A DNA stretch of 12,723 nt from an uncultured Gemmatimonadota bacterium (GTDB lineage Bacteria > Gemmatimonadota > Gemmatimonadetes > Longimicrobiales > Gaopeijiaceae), in the NCBI GenBank assembly GCA_938030915.1, contig CALHIO010000085.1, positions 1-12,723 of the forward strand, given 5' to 3'. Of the stretch, positions 6,183 through 12,723 are shown in pieces. The first letter of the stretch is position 1, and each line of letters opens with the position of its first letter. Both the position numbers and the translations under genes were made by a program. The notes beneath the pieces were generated by a model that was not told the origin of the DNA, ran no database searches, and saw only the letters and a program-made list of their open reading frames with translations.

Positions 6183-6669
6183 ACGCTGCACCTGACACAT
6201 CGCCGACCGTGAAGATTCCGGCGGTCACGGTAGACCCGATCGCGATACCGTAGAACGCATTCCCGCGCGTGGTCCGAGCCATGGCCACGTTCAGGATGAC
6301 GAGCATCAGCAGAAACGTGAACAGGCTTTCGGCCAGAAGTACGTGCGCGAGGCTGTATCCCGGGGAGGGGGCCGGCGCGAAGGATTCTGCCGATATGAAC
6401 TGCACGGTCGTGGCGGCGACCCACGCGCCAAAGACCTGCGCAGCGACGTACGGTGCGACATCCCGCCGATCGACGCCCCCGGCAAGGAGAAAGCCCAAAG
6501 TGACAGCCGGATTGTAGTGGGCCCCCGAGACATGGCCGCCCATGTAGACGAGCGCGGTCAGGGCGAGGCCGATCGCGATGGGCGCCATGGCGTGACCGGC
6601 GTTGACGCTCAGACCGATCGTGCAGACGAGAAAGAACGTCCCGACCAGTTCCGTGATGTAGCGGTCCAC
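6019..6669 (-). CDS. Aquaporin/MIP-family channel with atypical selectivity region
   Basis: The 216-residue protein has six hydrophobic helices and the two half-helix loops of the MIP family, with GAHYNPAVTLG (N53-P54-A55) and GAAFNPAVGLGP (N164-P165-A166). Length is normal for a short bacterial aquaporin. The residue after the second NPA is normally the selectivity-filter Arg (NPARS in AqpZ); here it is V167. Aligning by eye without gaps to E. coli AqpZ, the other filter positions (Phe and His there) fall on I33 and I152. The pore mouth would thus be hydrophobic, so water or glycerol transport should not be assumed. The start is a GTG at 6669 with GGAG 8 bases upstream. The gene converges on the DUF4242 region, which overlaps its 3' end, and diverges from the propeller lipoprotein gene. 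Confidence 0.9.
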   Translation of the reverse strand: MDRYITELVGTFFLVCTIGLSVNAGHAMAPIAIGLALTALVYMGGHVSGAHYNPAVTLGFLLAGGVDRRDVAPYVAAQVFGAWVAATTVQFISAESFAPAPSPGYSLAHVLLAESLFTFLLMLVILNVAMARTTRGNAFYGIAIGSTVTAGIFTVGDVSGAAFNPAVGLGPMMVDTMMGDGSLSNAWIYVVGPLAGAAAAVPVFRLQEAAGEPASE

Positions 6670-6829
6670 AGGTCGCTCCGTGCGCGCGACGGCGGTGACG
6701 TTGTCTGCCCGTCGCCGGGTCGCGATGATCTCAGACGCGCGGGAGTCTGGGGGGCGGCAACGGTCTCCACAAGTTTTGACGTCTACGCGTGTATTCGTCT
6801 CTCGTCACACACACGTTCCGGAGTCCCTG
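6670..6829. promoter_or_regulatory. Divergent intergenic region with a possible -35 element
   Basis: This gap holds the control regions of the aquaporin (minus) and lipoprotein (plus) genes. TTGACG at 6776-6781 resembles a -35 hexamer for the plus strand, but no convincing -10 lies 16-18 bases further; TATTCG (6792-6797) is too close. A run of alternating CA occurs at 6806-6813. GGAG at 6820-6823, 6 bases before the ATG at 6830, is the ribosome binding site that fixes the lipoprotein start. Confidence 0.22.
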
Positions 6830-8047
6830 ATGGTCCGATCTGTTCCACGCCGCGCCGCAACGGCCTTGCTCATCCTGTCGGTGGTGACGCTCGCTGCGTG
6901 CGGGGGTGGAGACGCCGCATCGGGTGATTCTGGTGGAGATGTCGGTGCCGTTTCCCTCGGTGCTCCCGTGGCCTCCTTTCCGCAGGATTTCGGGGCTATT
7001 CAGACGGTCCTGGAGCGACCTGACGGGTCGGTTCTCGTCGCGGATCCACTTGGAGGGGCGCTCTATTCGGTCGACTTGTCGTCCGGAACGCGGGAGCAGA
7101 TCGGCCAGGAGGGGCAGGGACCACAGGAATATCAGCAGCCGGACGCCGTCTGGGCGCTTCCCGGTGACTCGATCCTGCTCATTGACCTCGGCAACGGGCG
7201 TATGGTCTCACTTGGACCGGATCTCGAGTTCGGACCCACGGGCCCCCTTTCGACCGGCGACCCGAGAAGTGGCCTCACCATTGCGATTCCCCAGGCCGTG
7301 GATGGGAACGGAGACGTCTACGTCCGTTCGATGGGCGGCGGGATGGGGGCTGCGCGCCCCGACTCTGGAGCGGTGCTTCGGGTGACGCGGGGCACGCTAT
7401 CCGTGGATACGGTGGCCATGTTCAAACTTCCCGAGGTCACCGTCACCGAGAGCGGCAGCGCGAATGATCGCAACGTCTCGATGAGCGTGATCCCGCTTTC
7501 TCCTCAGGACGCGTGGGGCGTCGCACCCGACGGATCCATCGTGCTCGCTCGCTCGGGCGACTACCACGTGGAGTGGATCGCACCCGACGGATCCATCGTC
7601 TCCGGCTCCCCGGTCCGGGTCGAGTCTGTTTCGATCGGGATCGACGAGAAGCGCGAGTGGGCCCGCTCTCAGGCCGAAACCGGGGGCGGCATCAGCATCC
7701 AGGTCATGATGGACAATGGCGCACTGACAACCAGCTTCGGTCGGGGTGGGGGAGGCGCGAACGCGGAAGACGAGGAGCTGGACCAGTACACGTGGCCCGA
7801 CGTCAAGCCGCCTTTCTACGGGACGCGTATCATCGTGGATCCGCAAGATCGGGCGTGGGTTCGACGTCACGTCGATGCCGGCCAGCCCACACTCTACGAC
7901 GTCTTCGATCGCCAGGGTGAACGCGTAGCGACGTACGAGCTGCCGTTCCGAAGCCGCGTGGTCTCGTTCGGTGCTTCCGGCGTATATGTCGCCTCACTCG
8001 ACGACTTCGACCTGAACTACCTGCATCGGTACACGATGCCGATGTAA
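6830..8047 (+). CDS. Lipoprotein with six-bladed beta-propeller (NHL-like) repeats
   Basis: The 405-residue product opens with a lipoprotein signal peptide: basic RSVPRR, hydrophobic core, and lipobox LAAC with the lipidated Cys at 24, followed by a flexible Gly/Asp linker. The rest is a string of strand-turn units such as LERPDGSVLVADPLGGALYSVD, ALPGDSILLIDLGNGRMVSL, GVAPDGSIVLA and YGTRIIVDPQDRAWVRRH, the pattern of NHL/six-bladed propellers; EGQGPQEYQQPDAVWALPGDS is typical of a large lipoprotein set in Gemmatimonadota-like genomes. Such propellers usually bind ligands or proteins; none is assigned. The frame extends upstream to 6680, but the ATG at 6830 has GGAG 6 bases before it and begins the signal peptide, so it is preferred. 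The gene is monocistronic and converges with the amidohydrolase. Confidence 0.85.
   Translation: MVRSVPRRAATALLILSVVTLAACGGGDAASGDSGGDVGAVSLGAPVASFPQDFGAIQTVLERPDGSVLVADPLGGALYSVDLSSGTREQIGQEGQGPQEYQQPDAVWALPGDSILLIDLGNGRMVSLGPDLEFGPTGPLSTGDPRSGLTIAIPQAVDGNGDVYVRSMGGGMGAARPDSGAVLRVTRGTLSVDTVAMFKLPEVTVTESGSANDRNVSMSVIPLSPQDAWGVAPDGSIVLARSGDYHVEWIAPDGSIVSGSPVRVESVSIGIDEKREWARSQAETGGGISIQVMMDNGALTTSFGRGGGGANAEDEELDQYTWPDVKPPFYGTRIIVDPQDRAWVRRHVDAGQPTLYDVFDRQGERVATYELPFRSRVVSFGASGVYVASLDDFDLNYLHRYTMPM
7521..7599 (+). repeat. In-frame 22-bp direct repeat within the propeller gene
   Basis: The same 22 bases (beginning TCGCACCCGACGG) occur at 7521-7542 and 7578-7599, 57 bases (19 codons) apart and in the same frame. 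Both encode APDGSIV, in GVAPDGSIVLA and WIAPDGSIVSG. The spacing is about half a propeller blade. Identity at the base level, including wobble positions, suggests a recent small duplication or gene conversion between repeats rather than protein-level convergence alone. Confidence 0.6.
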
Positions 8048-8072
8048 CCTCGCAGATCCCCACGTGCGTGGA

Positions 8073-8109
8073 CGTCGGCCGGCGCCGCTTCGCGCCGGGT
8101 ACGCCGACG
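8073..8109. terminator. GC-rich hairpin between convergent genes, possible shared terminator
   Basis: CGTCGG (8073-8078) pairs with CCGACG (8104-8109), and directly inside it CCGGCGC (8079-8085) pairs with GCGCCGG (8092-8098) around a 6-base loop, giving 13 pairs with a 5-base bulge on one side. It lies 25 bases after the propeller stop and 24 bases after the amidohydrolase stop on the other strand, so it could end both transcripts. Neither side has a T run, so it may act with Rho or protect 3' ends. Confidence 0.42.
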
Positions 8110-8133
8110 CCGCATTCCTGGTGGGGTGACGGT

Positions 8134-9408
8134 CTAGCGGACGGGCTGCCCGGCGACGTAGACCTGCTCGAGGCTGCGGCTGTTCTCGAGGTCGTCGAGC
8201 GGGTTGTCGGTCAGCACCAGGAAGTCGGCCCACATGCCCGGCGCCAGCACCCCGCGATCGCCCAGCCCGAGACAGGAGGCGGCCACGCTAGTGGCGCTCA
8301 GGAGAACCTGCTCCGGCGTCAGTCCGGCGTGGCCCATCATCCACAGCTCCATGTGCTCGAAGAAGCCGGGAAAGCGACCCGCCGGCCCTGCGTCGGTGCC
8401 CATGGCCACCTGGAGCCCCGCGTCCGAGACCGCTTTCACGTTTCTCAGGGCGACCTGGAGTGCGTCTCGGTATCCGGCGGCCGTGCGACTCGACGCCATG
8501 CGCTCCATGAATGCCGGCTCGGAGACGCGTGCGACCTCTCCGGAATGGGCGTATTCGGTGAAGAAGGGATCGTCGAAGAAATCCGGTCGCTCGCCGTACA
8601 CGAACGTGCTGACCTCTCGGGTCAACGTAGGCACGTAGCAGACGCCGGTTTCTCGCAGCTGGCCCAGGAATTCCTCGTCCACGTCGACGTCCCGGACGGA
8701 GTGAGCCACCATCGACGTGCCCATGTCGAGCAGTCGCTTGCCGTCCTCGAGGTAGAAGAGGTGGGTTGCGAGACGGAGGTCGTTCTCGTTCGCGACGTCC
8801 AGCACCGCCTGCACCGCGTCCCACGGCATCTTCATGCCAGTGCCCAGGTTGTCATCCACGCGGAGCTTCAGCCAATCGACGCCGGCGTCGGCATTCGCCT
8901 GGGCGTCGGAGCGCGCCTGCGCCGGGTCGGATGCCGCGATGACCGGGCCGGCGGCAAACAGCCGGGCTCTGGGGTCCGTCGGCGTCGCCGCGTCCCGGGC
9001 GGCCAGAACCGCGTCGCTGTCTCCAAGGCTGTTCACCGTCGTGACGCCATATTGGGCAAAGAGCTCGAGGTCACCTCTCACCCGATCGACCTCGTTCACC
9101 ACCGCCTCATCGGCCCAGAGGCCGCTGACGTGTCCATGTGCGTTGATCAATCCGGGCACCACGTAGTGTCCGGACAAATCGATGGTTTCGATCACGTCGG
9201 CGCCCGGAGGAACCGTGCCGTCAGACGACATTCCGACGATCCGGCCCTCCCGCACGAAGAGCGTGGTGTTGGGCTGCGCAGGGCTTCCCGTCCCGTCCCA
9301 GACCGTCGCACCCGAAAAGGCGGTCGTGGGCGCATCCGGCTCCGAGGCGGAGCAGGCGGCACAGAGGGGGAGAACGATCCAGACGAAGAGAGCTCGTTTC
9401 GTATTCAT
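8134..9408 (-). CDS. Lipoprotein amidohydrolase (metal-dependent hydrolase, imidazolonepropionase/dipeptidase-like)
   Basis: The 424-residue product has a signal peptide ending LCAAC, with C19 as probable lipidation site; Cys at -3 is unusual for a lipobox. The fold is an amidohydrolase barrel with its small beta-domain: FSGATVWDGTG near the start, GHYVVPGLINAHGH carrying H91 and H93, LKLRVDD with K181 (a candidate carboxylated metal-bridging Lys), H216, H236, and GTDAG with D339. LAPGMWADFLVLTDNPL near the C-terminus completes the typical pattern. This ligand set is seen in binuclear amidohydrolases including Xaa-Arg/Xaa-Pro dipeptidases and related hydrolases, usually annotated generically; the substrate is not evident. 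The ATG at 9408 was chosen since it starts the signal peptide; the open frame continues upstream to 9861 without similarity. Convergent with the propeller gene, divergent from the DUF1592 gene. Confidence 0.92.
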   Translation of the reverse strand: MNTKRALFVWIVLPLCAACSASEPDAPTTAFSGATVWDGTGSPAQPNTTLFVREGRIVGMSSDGTVPPGADVIETIDLSGHYVVPGLINAHGHVSGLWADEAVVNEVDRVRGDLELFAQYGVTTVNSLGDSDAVLAARDAATPTDPRARLFAAGPVIAASDPAQARSDAQANADAGVDWLKLRVDDNLGTGMKMPWDAVQAVLDVANENDLRLATHLFYLEDGKRLLDMGTSMVAHSVRDVDVDEEFLGQLRETGVCYVPTLTREVSTFVYGERPDFFDDPFFTEYAHSGEVARVSEPAFMERMASSRTAAGYRDALQVALRNVKAVSDAGLQVAMGTDAGPAGRFPGFFEHMELWMMGHAGLTPEQVLLSATSVAASCLGLGDRGVLAPGMWADFLVLTDNPLDDLENSRSLEQVYVAGQPVR

Positions 9409-9633
9409 GATGCAGGGTATGGAGCCGTCGCACCTCCCGCAAAATGGGACCTGAGTACCGATGTCCTGCACCCTGTCCTGATCTGCACGAACGCAGTCGG
9501 AACTGCTGGCAGACCGTGCAACCCGCGCGTACTTTGGACCGTTGGCCCAATGCCGTAATTCCTTGGCAGTGTGGGCAGTTCCGCCCGTTTGGGTCGGCGC
9601 CGGCCCGAGGCACGAACCCGAGGTCCCATTTCC
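9409..9633. promoter_or_regulatory. Divergent intergenic region between amidohydrolase and DUF1592 genes
   Basis: This 225-base gap must hold promoters in both directions. A weak plus-strand candidate is TTGGAC (9534-9539) with TAATTC (9556-9561), 16 bases apart; the match to consensus is poor. A small perfect hairpin, GCAGT CGGA ACTGC, lies at 9493-9506. GAGG at 9620-9623 lies 10 bases before the GTG start at 9634. Nothing else recognised. Confidence 0.2.
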
Positions 9634-12072
9634 GTGAAGACGCTGGCTCTCTCGACAACGCTGATGGGCGCAATGCTCGTCGTGTCGAGCGCGCGTCCCT
9701 CGCACGCCCCCGACGTCCCGTTCGCGTGGTTCGAGGGGGTGTTGGTGCCAGCCGTCTCCGACGACCAGGCCCTCATCGAGGAGTACTGCGTCCGCTGCCA
9801 CAACGAGCGGCGGCTGCGCGGCAATCTCTCCCTCGAGACGTTCGACGTGACGATGCCGCACGAGTCGCCGGCGACGGCCGAGAAGATGATCGTCAAGCTC
9901 CGTGCGGGCATGATGCCGCCACCGGGAGTCGCTCGTCCGGATGAGTCGGCGTTGATCGAACTCGTCGAGGGGCTCGAAGGGCGCATGGATAGGGTCGCGG
10001 CCGACCGGCGGGATCCCGGAGGCCGGACCTTTCAGCGGTTGAATCGGGCCGAGTACGCGAGGTCGATCGAGTCACTGCTGGGCCTGACGATCGACCCGGC
10101 CAACTATCTCCCGCTCGACACGAAGAGCGAGAACTTCGACAACATCGCTGATGTGCAGATGCTGTCGCCCACGCTTCTCGACGCCTACCTCACCGCCGCA
10201 GCCGATATCGCCCGACTCGCGGTTGGAGACCTTCAGGCCGGAAACCGCGAGCACACGTACTCGGTGTCCGGCTACATGTCACAGGACGTTCGCGTCGAAG
10301 GCGCACCGTACGGCACGCGGGGCGGGACCTCTGTCGTGCACAACTTCCCGGCGGACGGGGAGTACGTCTTCACGATCGTCTTCGAGCACACGACCACCGG
10401 CGACGGGTTCGCCGGCCAGCTCGCCCGAGGCGAGCAGGTCGAGATCTCGATCGACGGCGACCGCGTGGCCCTCATCGATGTCGACGCATGGCTGTCGTAT
10501 GCGGACCCGTGGGGCATCACGATGAAGACGGATCCGGTCGCGGTCCGCGCGGGCCCGCAACGAGTCACTGCTGCCTTCCTCACCACGGCAGAGGGCCCCG
10601 TCGAAGATCTGCTCTCGCCGCACGACTGGTCGATTGTGGATCGCCACACCGGGATGAGTGGGTACGGTCTCACACTTCTCCCCCATCTCCGTGATCTCGT
10701 CATCGGCGGACCGGAGCGGGTGACGGGTGTGTCGGATCATCCGGTTCGAGAGCGGATCTTCACCTGTCGGCCGACGGCGGCCTCCGAGGAGCGCCCGTGC
10801 GCGGAGCGCATCGTTCGCCGCCTGGCGTCCGATGCGTACCGTCGACCGCTCGAGGGCCGCGATGTCGATGGCCTGATGCGGTTCTACGACGAGGGTGCGG
10901 CGGAGGGCGGCTTCGAGATTGGAGTCCGGACTGCACTGCAAGCCATCCTCGCCAGCCCGCACTTCGTGTTCCGCTTCGAGCGAGGGCAGGGGAACGCCCG
11001 CGACGGGGCCTACGAGATCGCCGATCACGCTCTAGCGTCCCGCCTCTCGTTCTTCCTCTGGGCGCTTCCGCCGGACGAGGAGCTTCGAAGGCTCGCCGAC
11101 GCCGGGCGCCTCTCGGACGACGGCGTCCTTGGCGACCAGGTGCGGCGCATGCTGGCGGACCCTCGGGCGGAGGCGCTCGGCTCTCGGTTCGCGGGTCAGT
11201 GGCTCCGCCTTCAGGACCTCGATAAGGTCCACCCCGACTCGTACTGGTTCCCGGATTACGATCGGCAGCTTGCAGATGCGATGCGATCGGACACGGAGCT
11301 CTTCTTCACGAATCTCGTTCGCGACGACGGCTCCGTCTTCGACCTGTACACGGCCGACTACTCCTACCTGAACGAGCGACTCGCCGATCATTACGGCATC
11401 GAGGGCGTGCGAGGTGAGGCCTTCCGCCGGGTCGACTATCCGGACGATCGCCGACGAGGCCTGCTCGGTCATGGAAGCATCCTGACCCTGACATCGCATG
11501 CGGACCGGACGTCACCTGTCCTTCGCGGGAAGTGGGTCATGGAGGTCCTGATGGGTACGCCTCCTCCTCCCCCTCCTCCGGGCGTGCCGGATCTGGACGA
11601 GACGGAAGGGGCGGCCGACGGGCGTTCGCTGAGCACGCGGGAACGGATGGAGTCTCATCGGTCCAACCCGACGTGCAACTCATGCCATCGGTTCATCGAT
11701 CCGATCGGCCTCGCCCTCGACAGTTACGATGTGACGGGGCGCTGGAGGATCCGGGAGCAGGGTGCGGCGATCGATACCCGAGGTGAGCTGTACGACGGGA
11801 CGTTGATCGATTCGCCTGGCGCCCTCGTGGACGCACTGCTTCGACGCCCTGATCCGTTGCTGCGCACTTTCACGTCCAATCTCATGGCGTACGGACTCGG
11901 GCGACGGGTCGAGTACGCCGATCAGCCTGCCGTCCGCGCGATCGTGCGCGAGGCGGCGGACGATGACTACCGCGTCTCCAGCTTCGTGCTCGGGGTGGTC
12001 ATGAGCGACGCGTTCCGCATGCAGTCTGCGGCGCTGACCTCGATGGAAACCTCCAGCCCCGCTGGAGGATAG
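9634..12072 (+). CDS. Secreted DUF1587/DUF1595/DUF1592/DUF1588/DUF1585 protein with two haem-binding motifs
   Basis: With the GTG start at 9634 the product is 812 residues and begins with a Sec signal peptide (MKTLALSTTLMGAMLVVSSA). In order: a cytochrome-like segment with C52-V-R-C-H56; DUF1587 from about 133 (FQRLNRAEYARSIESLLGL); a beta-rich insert about 209-300 (YSVSGYMSQ to ISIDGDRVALIDVD) resembling a carbohydrate-binding module; DUF1595 from about 389; DUF1592 from about 460; DUF1588 from about 610 with the proline run before GVPDL and a second haem motif C681-N-S-C-H685; and DUF1585 at the C-terminus. The architecture is common in Planctomycetes, Acidobacteria and Gemmatimonadota, but no biochemical role is established; an extracytoplasmic redox role is a common guess. 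A GTG at 9571 would add 21 Arg-rich residues and spoil the signal peptide. Followed 24 bases later by the DUF1552 gene. Confidence 0.9.
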   Translation: MKTLALSTTLMGAMLVVSSARPSHAPDVPFAWFEGVLVPAVSDDQALIEEYCVRCHNERRLRGNLSLETFDVTMPHESPATAEKMIVKLRAGMMPPPGVARPDESALIELVEGLEGRMDRVAADRRDPGGRTFQRLNRAEYARSIESLLGLTIDPANYLPLDTKSENFDNIADVQMLSPTLLDAYLTAAADIARLAVGDLQAGNREHTYSVSGYMSQDVRVEGAPYGTRGGTSVVHNFPADGEYVFTIVFEHTTTGDGFAGQLARGEQVEISIDGDRVALIDVDAWLSYADPWGITMKTDPVAVRAGPQRVTAAFLTTAEGPVEDLLSPHDWSIVDRHTGMSGYGLTLLPHLRDLVIGGPERVTGVSDHPVRERIFTCRPTAASEERPCAERIVRRLASDAYRRPLEGRDVDGLMRFYDEGAAEGGFEIGVRTALQAILASPHFVFRFERGQGNARDGAYEIADHALASRLSFFLWALPPDEELRRLADAGRLSDDGVLGDQVRRMLADPRAEALGSRFAGQWLRLQDLDKVHPDSYWFPDYDRQLADAMRSDTELFFTNLVRDDGSVFDLYTADYSYLNERLADHYGIEGVRGEAFRRVDYPDDRRRGLLGHGSILTLTSHADRTSPVLRGKWVMEVLMGTPPPPPPPGVPDLDETEGAADGRSLSTRERMESHRSNPTCNSCHRFIDPIGLALDSYDVTGRWRIREQGAAIDTRGELYDGTLIDSPGALVDALLRRPDPLLRTFTSNLMAYGLGRRVEYADQPAVRAIVREAADDDYRVSSFVLGVVMSDAFRMQSAALTSMETSSPAGG
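12050..12068 (+). other. Perfect 8-bp hairpin at the DUF1592 stop codon, before the DUF1552 gene
   Basis: CCTCCAGC (12050-12057) and GCTGGAGG (12061-12068) pair perfectly around a CCC loop, covering the last codons of the DUF1592 gene and ending one base before the TAG. The next start lies 28 bases beyond. No T run follows. It may be an attenuator, processing site or mRNA stabiliser between the two genes, or a by-product of the encoded tail SSPAGG. Confidence 0.45.
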
Positions 12073-12096
12073 AAGAGCCCATAGGGGACAAGAAAT

Positions 12097-12723
12097 ATGA
12101 ACGTCATGACCGGAAGTCACATCGAGCGGCGCACCTTCCTCAAGGGGATGGGTGCGACGGTTGCGCTCCCGTTCCTCGATGCGATGGTGCCCGCCGGGCG
12201 CATGGCCGCGGGTGCCATCGACGACCCGACGCGCTTCGTCGCCATCGAGCTGGTCCATGGCGCTGCAGGGTGCAGCGAGTGGGGTGCGAGTCAGAATCTC
12301 TGGGATCCGGCCGACGTCGGGCGCGACTTCGACCTGACGCCGAGCGCCCTCAGGCCGCTCGAAGAGTGGCGCAAGTGGTTGACCATCGTCAGCAACACGG
12401 ATGTCCGGATGGCCGAAGCGTTCGAGGCCAACGAGATCGGTGGGGATCACTTTCGCTCGAGCGCGGTCTTCCTGACTCAGTCGCATCCTAAGCAGACCCG
12501 CGGCTCCGATGTGTTTGCCGGTACGTCGATCGATCAGATCTATGCGAGCCGCTCCGGACAGGACACGCCGATTCCGAGCATGCAGCTGTGCATCGAGCCG
12601 GTCGATCAGTCAGGCGGTTGCGCCTATGGCTACTCGTGCGTCTACACGGACACGATCAGCTGGGGCTCACCCACGGAGCCGCTCCCGATGATCCGCGACC
12701 CCCGTGTGGTCTTCAACATGCTC
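12097..12723 (+). CDS. DUF1552 family exported protein, N-terminal part (cut by window end)
   Basis: The open frame runs from ATG 12097 to the last base, giving the first 209 residues without a stop; family members are about twice this length. The N-terminus is a Tat signal: R11-R12-TFLKG followed by a hydrophobic stretch (ATVALPFLDAMVP). The following sequence matches DUF1552: RFVAIELVHGAAG, LWDPADVGRDFDLTPSALRPLEEWRKWLTIVSN, HFRSSAVFLTQSHPKQTRGSDVFAGTSIDQIYA and PSMQLCIEP. The ribosome binding sequence is AGGGGA near 12083-12088. DUF1552 genes regularly follow DUF1592 genes in several phyla; function is unknown. The two products would leave by different routes (Sec for DUF1592, Tat here), implying that this one folds before export. 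Confidence 0.9.
   Translation, partial: MNVMTGSHIERRTFLKGMGATVALPFLDAMVPAGRMAAGAIDDPTRFVAIELVHGAAGCSEWGASQNLWDPADVGRDFDLTPSALRPLEEWRKWLTIVSNTDVRMAEAFEANEIGGDHFRSSAVFLTQSHPKQTRGSDVFAGTSIDQIYASRSGQDTPIPSMQLCIEPVDQSGGCAYGYSCVYTDTISWGSPTEPLPMIRDPRVVFNML

Noticed and set aside
8068..9558. 496-codon plus-strand frame opposite the amidohydrolase
   Set aside because: The minus strand carries the full amidohydrolase metal-ligand pattern and a signal peptide; the plus frame is a shadow.
9409..9861. Upstream in-frame extension of the amidohydrolase
   Set aside because: It would bury the lipoprotein signal peptide inside the protein and overlap the DUF1592 gene; the ATG at 9408 explains the protein fully.
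10279..11028. 249-codon minus-strand frame inside the DUF1592 gene
   Set aside because: Antisense shadow with charged, low-complexity composition and no domain.
11566..11583. Run of repeated CTC/CCT triplets looking like a simple repeat
   Set aside because: It encodes the proline run that is a common feature of DUF1588 regions, so it is explained by the protein.

Overview
The window is GC-rich bacterial chromosomal DNA, densely coded and almost without AT-rich stretches. The gene mix suggests a Gram-negative, marine or soil type lineage: an outer-membrane barrel, two lipoproteins, secreted multi-domain DUF1592/DUF1552 proteins with haem motifs, a lipoprotein beta-propeller and an exported cyanophycinase-like peptidase. 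It is most like Gemmatimonadota, with Acidobacteriota-like groups as alternatives. That placement is inferred from family content, not from a marker gene. I see no rRNA, tRNA, CRISPR array, insertion sequence or phage gene.

Layout, left to right. (1) 76-777, minus strand: a small outer-membrane beta-barrel. (2) 778-984: a divergent intergenic region with several inverted repeats and a possible 17-residue leader peptide (935-988). (3) 985-5671, plus strand: a five-gene operon in which four junctions overlap or nearly touch (one 1-bp gap, three ATGA overlaps). The order is DUF3311 small membrane protein, SSS symporter, exported S51 cyanophycinase-like peptidase, DUF4212 small symporter subunit, second SSS symporter. 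(4) About 5733-6182: a DUF4242 (SCO4226-like) coding region whose normal start and end both look damaged. (5) 6019-6669, minus: an aquaporin-fold channel with both NPA motifs but without the usual arginine after the second. (6) 6830-8047, plus: a lipoprotein beta-propeller. (7) 8134-9408, minus: a lipoprotein amidohydrolase, convergent with the propeller across a strong hairpin. (8) 9634-12723, plus: a secreted DUF1587/1595/1592/1588/1585 cytochrome-like protein followed by a Tat-exported DUF1552 protein that runs off the window.

How the parts may work together. The most interesting unit is the five-gene operon: one exported peptidase sits between two complete but different Na+-symporter modules, each with its own small membrane partner. 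The simplest reading is a scavenging unit in which the peptidase cleaves an external or periplasmic peptide-like substrate and the symporters take up products or co-substrates. This is inference; substrates cannot be read from the sequence. The amidohydrolase lipoprotein, aquaporin and propeller are single-gene units. DUF1592-DUF1552 is a recurring but functionally obscure exported pair.
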